DNA from: Clostridia bacterium
Lineage (GTDB): Bacteria; Bacillota; Clostridia; Oscillospirales; UBA644
Length of the DNA stretch: 64,000 nucleotides
Reading direction: 5' to 3'
Assembly (NCBI GenBank): GCA_017621705.1
Contig: JAGASR010000032.1
Location: forward strand, 1 to 64,000
In this document: one piece after another, positions 59,444 to 64,000 of the stretch
How the letters are laid out: each line of letters begins with the position of its first letter
Numbering within the stretch: the first letter of the stretch is position 1
Notes under the pieces: generated by a model
Seen by the model: only the letters and a program-made list of their open reading frames with translations
Database searches by the model: none
What the model was told of the DNA's origin: nothing
Position numbers and translations under genes: made by a program

Positions 59444-61185
59444 CTTTGCGCTGCGTACATTTTCGCATACAATCCGCCGTTCCGTATTAGTTTTGAGTGC
59501 GAACCATATTCCTCTATCCGTCCTCCGTTCAGAACTAAGATTTGTTCCGCAAGCATCATCGCCGCCATGCGATGGCTAATAAACACCACTGTCTTTCCTT
59601 TGGCCATCCTCCCGAAATCTGCATAAATTTCGCTTTCCGCTTTAACATCAAGACTTGCGGTTGGCTCATCCAATATTAGCAACGGTGCATTCTTGTATAT
59701 CGCGCGAGCAATAGCAAGCTTCTGATCCTGACCGCCGGAAAGCTCTATTCCATCCGATGCAAACTGTCGTGTGAGACTTGTGTTGATGCCTTTCGGTAGA
59801 TTATCAATGAATCCGCCAAAACCAATCTCTCGGAAAATTGCATGGATACGTTTGCTGTCTGTATTCTCAGAAAACGAAACATTCTCCGTTAATGTAAATG
59901 CAAAATTTCGATAATCTTGAAAAACAGCGCCAATTGAACGATAATACATCTCGTTCGGGATGCTCCATATATCTTTCCCGTTCATAAGGATGCGTCCCGA
60001 TGTGGGACGATATAGTTTACAGATTAACTTGATCAGTGTCGTTTTTCCAGAACCGTTTACACCTACAATCATTAACTTTTCGCCTTTTTGAATAGTGAAA
60101 TTCAGATGTTCCAACACGTTTTTATCACTGCCGGGATAAGCAAACGTCACATCGTCGAAAACAATCTCTGCCTGCGTCGGTATTTCTGTATCTAATGTAG
60201 CTTCGATTTTTGTCTGCGTAAGTAAATCGACAAGCTTTTGATAATCTGTGAAATTCAGCATTTGCTCGTTATAACAGCGAATCTGCTGCGTCAGCGCATT
60301 GAGCGCAGCGGTCAATGATGTCACTGCGGAAAAATACATCGTGAAGTCTGCGATTGTAATTGTACCGTCGAGATAACTATCTGCCAAAATTACCAGCACA
60401 ACCAGTGATTGCGCCCCCATTAGCACAGCCATAATCGACTCAAATAATGCGTTTCGCTTGAAATCCTTGTATTGCAGTTGCAGCATTTTTTCGCGGTATA
60501 GCAGGATTTTTTTCATGAACCATCCTTGCAGATTATTCACACGAAGTTCCTTCTGTGCGCCATTGTCAAAATATGCAAGCCCTATAAGATAATCACCAAC
60601 ACGATCATTCTTTGCATAAAGTTCTCGTGCCTTTATATTAAAACGGAACTGCAAATATGAAAACAGTATTTTTACAGCTAAAACAACAGCAATTGCAAGC
60701 AGAAATAGTACATTCAGTCTCACCGCAATCCATGCCAGTCCTACAATTGTGATAACATTGGATATCATCTGTCTCACAATTCCGAGAATTCCCGTTAATC
60801 CGCTTGCATTGTTTGCCATTTGAATGATTTTTCTTTGAGATGCGGTTTCTATATCCTTCATTTCTAGCTGCATTGTAATTCTACCGATCTCAAATCTAAT
60901 CTCCGAGGCAAATTTAGCCGCAGCGAGATTGCTACGATTCGAAAGATAGCTGTTGATCATATTCAAAAATAGCAAAAGCATACTGTAGAACAGAATTACT
61001 TGCACTATTTTTTCAAATGTACTGACACCGGTCAAAGTTTCTAAAATTCGCTTAGGAACATATACCGCAAGAAGAGATAAAGCAGAATTGGTAATGATCT
61101 GAGGCAGCGACCAAAGAAGATATGACGGCTCCTTTTCGGCAATCAAACGTAAAATTGCGAGCAGAATTCTTATTTTTCGTCTCAT
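59410..61185 (-). CDS. ABC exporter half-transporter (second of pair)
   Basis: 591 residues. Six membrane helices (about residues 15-310) precede an ATPase domain with GVNGSGKTTLIKLI (Walker A), LSGGQDQKLAIARAIYKNAPLLILDEPTAS (signature and Walker B) and an H-loop SHR. This is the type IV exporter fold of peptide, lipid or drug exporters. The last nine residues (EFIATESCS) are encoded antisense to the interrupted Xre gene, so the natural C-terminus was lost at the insertion junction. It overlaps the partner gene by four bases and likely forms a heterodimer with it. Confidence 0.9.
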   Translation of the reverse strand: MRRKIRILLAILRLIAEKEPSYLLWSLPQIITNSALSLLAVYVPKRILETLTGVSTFEKIVQVILFYSMLLLFLNMINSYLSNRSNLAAAKFASEIRFEIGRITMQLEMKDIETASQRKIIQMANNASGLTGILGIVRQMISNVITIVGLAWIAVRLNVLFLLAIAVVLAVKILFSYLQFRFNIKARELYAKNDRVGDYLIGLAYFDNGAQKELRVNNLQGWFMKKILLYREKMLQLQYKDFKRNALFESIMAVLMGAQSLVVLVILADSYLDGTITIADFTMYFSAVTSLTAALNALTQQIRCYNEQMLNFTDYQKLVDLLTQTKIEATLDTEIPTQAEIVFDDVTFAYPGSDKNVLEHLNFTIQKGEKLMIVGVNGSGKTTLIKLICKLYRPTSGRILMNGKDIWSIPNEMYYRSIGAVFQDYRNFAFTLTENVSFSENTDSKRIHAIFREIGFGGFIDNLPKGINTSLTRQFASDGIELSGGQDQKLAIARAIYKNAPLLILDEPTASLDVKAESEIYADFGRMAKGKTVVFISHRMAAMMLAEQILVLNGGRIEEYGSHSKLIRNGGLYAKMYAAQSQEFIATESCS

Positions 61186-62969
61186 GCCTTCACCTCCGCT
61201 GATTCATAATACTTAGCCTGTGTGTGGAACAGATCAGCGTAAATGCCGTCTTTCTCCATAAGTGTATCATGAGAACCTATCTCTGCAATTTTACCATCCG
61301 ACAGTACAAGAATCCGATCACAAAACTTTGTAGAAGACAATCGATGTGAAATAAAGAGAGTTGTTCTACCGTCAGCGATATCGGCAAGCCGTGAGAACAA
61401 TGCAAGCTCAGCCAGCGGATCCAAAGCCGACGTAGGTTCGTCGAGAATCATTATTCCTGCGTTTTTGTAAATTGCCCTAGCCAACGCCAGTTTTTGTCCC
61501 TCTCCGCCGGAAAATTCAATACCTTCATCATCTAATGTTTTGTATATAGAAGTATTCGCGCCATTCGGCAGAGATATAATCTTGTCGGAAAGTCCGCTTT
61601 TTTCTATACTCTCGTACAAATGTGTTTCATCTAAATGACCGTCAAATACTACATTTTCTCTCACTGAATAAGCAAATAAACAGAAATCCTGCAGGACTAT
61701 TCCTATAAGTTTGGTATATTCATCATGCGGAATCTCTCTAATGTCAATGTCGTTTAATGTGATTCTGCCTTGCGTAGGGTCATATAGACGGCAAAGTAGC
61801 TTAATCAGAGTGGTTTTGCCGGAACCGTTAAGCCCAACGATGCCGAGCTTTTCTCCTTGCATGATAGTGAAGCTGATGTGCTCAAGCACAGGTTTCTGCG
61901 AACCAGGATAAGTAAAAGTTACATCTTCAAACGATATTTTCAAATTCTCACGATCAATTTCCTGCATTGGAATCACACTACTTGCAAAAATTTTACTGTT
62001 TTCAGTTACATGATTTTGATATTCGCGAAAAAGATCTGTGAAATCAAGAGTCTTTGCCATGTTGTCGACAGTCAAATTGAAGAATTCGAGCAGAACACCT
62101 GCGAGCAGTGTAGTTGCGCCGAGAAGTACAGTATATTCACCAACACCTATTTGTTCCGAAAACACCTGATGTGAAAAATATAGATACATCGCTATAGACT
62201 GTACAACAGTCAAGATTAAACTGCATATATGAAGAAATGCACGTTTGTTTTCCCACTTGTTTTTGCGTTCAAGATGAATTTTATATCGTTCTGAATATTT
62301 TCTTGTAAGAATACTATCAGCACGATTTATACGTACCTCTTTTGCATAACCGGAATCGGTCATGGTCTTGTACAGATAATCCATTACTCGTTCATCTTCT
62401 GTGGATTCGTTTCGATATGCAAAATCTAACCTCCGCTCACGCACAATAAACAAAATTGAAAGAACAGATGTTAACAGAAGCACGCTTAGAAACAGCGGAC
62501 TGATAACCGAAAAAAGATAAGCAATTCCTACGAATTGAACGATGCATTTAATGAGTTGACCAAATGACAAAATGAACCATGCAGGATTCGCGCCCATAGA
62601 CTTTTTCTTTAGGTCAAGAATGCTTCGATCCTGTGCATAGTGATAATCGATTCGAATACTGTCATTTATGTAGTCGCGCTGTGTAATGTCTGATGCTTTG
62701 CGCATAATGATATTTTCTGCCAGCGTCAAAAGTTGTGAAAGCAACGCAACGGAGAGATTTAACAGAAGAAAATACAGAATCAGCCGCATGACTTCATGGC
62801 GAGGACTGTTTCTCACCAGTGCATCTACTACAAGACCGAGTCCCGCGATGTCGATTAACGGAAGTAAAGAGTTGAATACGGCTTTTCCAAGTGAAACAAA
62901 ATACAACGCTTTGCATTTTTCCCATGCATATGTAAGCAGAAAACATAAATTCTCAAATCGCTTTTTCAT
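61182..62969 (-). CDS. ABC exporter half-transporter (first of pair)
   Basis: 595 residues, six N-terminal membrane helices, then the ATPase: GLNGSGKTTLIKLLCRLYDP (Walker A), FSGGEGQKLALARAIYKN (signature) and MILDEPTSALDP (Walker B), and SHRLSS. It pairs with the next half-transporter, and both start and end in ATGA overlaps with neighbours (regulator and partner). The regulator-exporter layout is typical of systems that export an antimicrobial peptide or toxic compound, or a signal. Substrate not known. Confidence 0.9.
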   Translation of the reverse strand: MKKRFENLCFLLTYAWEKCKALYFVSLGKAVFNSLLPLIDIAGLGLVVDALVRNSPRHEVMRLILYFLLLNLSVALLSQLLTLAENIIMRKASDITQRDYINDSIRIDYHYAQDRSILDLKKKSMGANPAWFILSFGQLIKCIVQFVGIAYLFSVISPLFLSVLLLTSVLSILFIVRERRLDFAYRNESTEDERVMDYLYKTMTDSGYAKEVRINRADSILTRKYSERYKIHLERKNKWENKRAFLHICSLILTVVQSIAMYLYFSHQVFSEQIGVGEYTVLLGATTLLAGVLLEFFNLTVDNMAKTLDFTDLFREYQNHVTENSKIFASSVIPMQEIDRENLKISFEDVTFTYPGSQKPVLEHISFTIMQGEKLGIVGLNGSGKTTLIKLLCRLYDPTQGRITLNDIDIREIPHDEYTKLIGIVLQDFCLFAYSVRENVVFDGHLDETHLYESIEKSGLSDKIISLPNGANTSIYKTLDDEGIEFSGGEGQKLALARAIYKNAGIMILDEPTSALDPLAELALFSRLADIADGRTTLFISHRLSSTKFCDRILVLSDGKIAEIGSHDTLMEKDGIYADLFHTQAKYYESAEVKA

Positions 62970-63664
62970 ACTTCACAATTCTTTCGCTGTCGCTCCCATA
63001 TCTCGCACCATGCTTCGCGCATTAGATCGAGCGCTTCCCACGGCAAAGCTCCTTCAACGACAGCAGCTTCTACCTGACTGTGTAGTCCATCCGAGTAGAT
63101 CAGCAACGGACGGAGAAATTTCCAGTCCAATTCACCGTCAAGAATTTTCTGAAAAATTGTGTATTTCGATTTTGTCTCCAGAAATGGCATAAGTTTTTCG
63201 AGAAGATCTATACTGATTGTTTCGAATTTGGCGTTTTCCATCATAGAAATCACGCTGTCATCATTCAAATATTCCGCAAGCGAAATGATATTCGAAATAT
63301 CAATACCCTGCGCTGATAAACCTGCGGAAAGCTTTGTCAGAACGCTCGGTTTAAGATAAGGCGCAAGACTGACAATATCCTCAATGTTTTCTGCTATAAC
63401 TGTTTCATTGTCGTTTGCTATTCCTTCGAGTATCATTGCCTCTCCGCGCGTCGGCTCGCCGGAGCCTATCAGTTCATCTAGTGTGATATTAAAAATGTCT
63501 GCAATTAGGACAAGAATTGAAACATCGGGAAAACTGTCTCCGCGCTCATAACGTGAAATCGCTTGTCTTGTCAAGTTTAATCGATCTGCAAGCTCCATTT
63601 GTGTCATGTCTACATTCTTCCGCAGTCGCGAGAGATAACCCCCGAATTTCTTGGTATCGAACAT
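62966..63664 (-). CDS. Xre-family regulator of the ABC exporter operon
   Basis: 232 residues. The HTH (residues 6-62) has MTQMELADRLNLTRQAISRYERG. A mostly helical C-terminal part (85-220) follows with two short repeat-like units (LAPYLKPSVLTKLSAGLSAQ, LAEYLNDDSVISMMENAK). It lies first in the operon and its stop overlaps the ABC start (ATGA), so it likely controls the exporter. Start at 63664 fits the HTH; the upstream frame to 63934 runs through the promoter and the pseudogene and is spurious. Confidence 0.85.
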   Translation of the reverse strand: MFDTKKFGGYLSRLRKNVDMTQMELADRLNLTRQAISRYERGDSFPDVSILVLIADIFNITLDELIGSGEPTRGEAMILEGIANDNETVIAENIEDIVSLAPYLKPSVLTKLSAGLSAQGIDISNIISLAEYLNDDSVISMMENAKFETISIDLLEKLMPFLETKSKYTIFQKILDGELDWKFLRPLLIYSDGLHSQVEAAVVEGALPWEALDLMREAWCEIWERQRKNCEV

Positions 63665-63688
63665 GAAAGCACCGCCTTTCTGTAAACA

Positions 63689-63717
63689 ATTATACCATAG
63701 TTTCTCGATTTTGTCGA
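63689..63717 (-). promoter_or_regulatory. Promoter of the regulator-ABC-ABC operon
   Basis: Minus strand: TCGACA, 17 nt, TGG-TATAAT. The GCTCGACAAAATCGAG stretch over the -35 is also a short palindrome and could be an operator. Confidence 0.8.
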
Positions 63718-63750
63718 GCAATGGTTTGTTGCTTTGGTAAAGAAAAAATC

Positions 63751-64000
63751 TACATATTACCGAATAATGCACTGCTATATGTGGAATCTCGGAGGATATG
63801 AGGCAGATAACGATCCGTCCGTTTTGCTTGAACATAAGGACGAATTTCTTTTTATTTGCGATAAGATACTCGACGGTTGCACTGATGAGACGATACGTCT
63901 TAACGCATGGAATATGCGCGCAAAAATTCTTCATGCCGAAGGTAAGACAGACGAGGCGCTCGATATTTATAAATCAAAGTTTGAGAATTGGTATGTCACG
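63751..64000 (+). pseudogene. Xre-TPR regulator, C-terminal fragment, runs off window
   Basis: The frame reading YRIMHCYMWNLGGYEADND ... AWNMRAKILHAEGKTDEALDIYKSKFENWYVT is open to the window end. I recall this phrase set from Xre-TPR regulators whose N-terminus is MTIGANIKRLR, as at 59354. No start codon with a ribosome site precedes it. It is the distal part of the split gene; roughly 80-110 middle residues (rest of the HTH and linker) are missing. Confidence 0.75.

Larger units (their letters stand above)
59441..63750. other. Inserted regulator-ABC exporter cassette
   Basis: About 4.3 kb that separates the two parts of an Xre-TPR gene. It contains one Xre regulator and two coupled ABC half-transporters in the opposite orientation, visibly more AT-rich than the surroundings. 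No transposase, inverted repeats or duplicated target site are seen at the joints, so the mechanism (recombination or a degraded element) is open. Junction positions are good to within about 10-20 bp. Confidence 0.65.

Noticed and set aside
63665..63934. N-terminal extension of the Xre regulator up to 63934
   Set aside because: The extension crosses its own promoter and is antisense to the split regulator's C-terminal fragment; the HTH domain starts at 63664.
1..64000. tRNA, rRNA or CRISPR
   Set aside because: No cloverleaf-like segments ending in CCA-type acceptors, no rRNA-like stretches and no regularly spaced repeats were seen in the gaps.

Overview
The window looks like chromosome from an anaerobic, spore-forming (or once spore-forming) Clostridia-type Firmicute, probably a gut or rumen lineage. 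The signs are Spo0A and a YlbJ-type sporulation membrane protein, the Firmicute order yicC-remA-rpoZ-priA-def-fmt-rlmN-stp-prkC-rsgA-thiN, strong GGAGG ribosome sites, frequent TTG starts, lipoproteins with lipoboxes, and sigma-A promoters that are nearly all TTGACA-like, 17 nt, TATAAT-like, often with an extended TGn. I found no rRNA, tRNA or CRISPR array.

Layout. 0-2.7 kb: end of an MFS permease, an Xre regulator with a membrane tail, and a zinc-ribbon membrane protein. 2.9-14.6 kb: the long housekeeping cluster (RNA decay, RNA polymerase omega, replication restart, N-formylmethionine metabolism, rRNA methylation, Ser/Thr phosphatase/kinase, ribosome GTPase, thiamine kinase, NYN protein). 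gmk, coaBC, rsmB and rpe, often found in this block, are absent. 14.6-19 kb: an SGNH esterase, a beta-propeller glycosidase and a pair of overlapping Xre regulators. 19.2-24.2 kb: a leucine-rich-repeat lipoprotein with a membrane partner, then infC-rpmI-rplT with an attenuator leader and an apparent ATC start, and a pseudouridine synthase. 24.3-24.8 kb: a gene-free stretch rich in DnaA boxes. 24.8-33 kb: a small conserved protein, a WYL regulator, a flavin-type oxidoreductase, an internally duplicated lipoprotein, a CsoR-CopA copper operon with an embedded CopZ-like start, and an orphan sugar-binding lipoprotein. 33.1-33.95 kb: an AT-rich nucleotidyltransferase gene bracketed by imperfect inverted repeats. 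34-38.5 kb: a GH106-like glycosidase and an SLC13/ArsB-type transporter.

38.5-39.4 kb: no substantial ORF, but a consensus promoter on the minus strand followed by many nested perfect helices. This is a candidate large structured non-coding RNA and the most attractive unknown in the window. 39.5-48.9 kb (minus strand): HelD, an aspartate carbamoyltransferase carrying a PyrI-like zinc tail, YlbJ, MetRS, a predicted glycosidase and an acyltransferase-like protein without its catalytic motif. 49-59.1 kb: DUF177-L32, a DUF512 radical-SAM protein, a serine-hydrolase-fold pseudoenzyme, a TtcA-like enzyme, an Xre-TPR regulator, Spo0A, MetA, a histidine phosphatase and an NSS transporter.

59.3-64 kb: an Xre-TPR regulator gene has been split. 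Its first 28 codons lie at 59354 and its C-terminal part resumes near 63751. Between them sits a translationally coupled cassette of an Xre regulator and two ABC exporter half-transporters, running the opposite way. In two places (28.4 and 51.2 kb) a promoter is built into the terminator hairpin of the upstream gene.

All calls come from reading the sequence and remembered family motifs. No database search, folding program or alignment tool was run.
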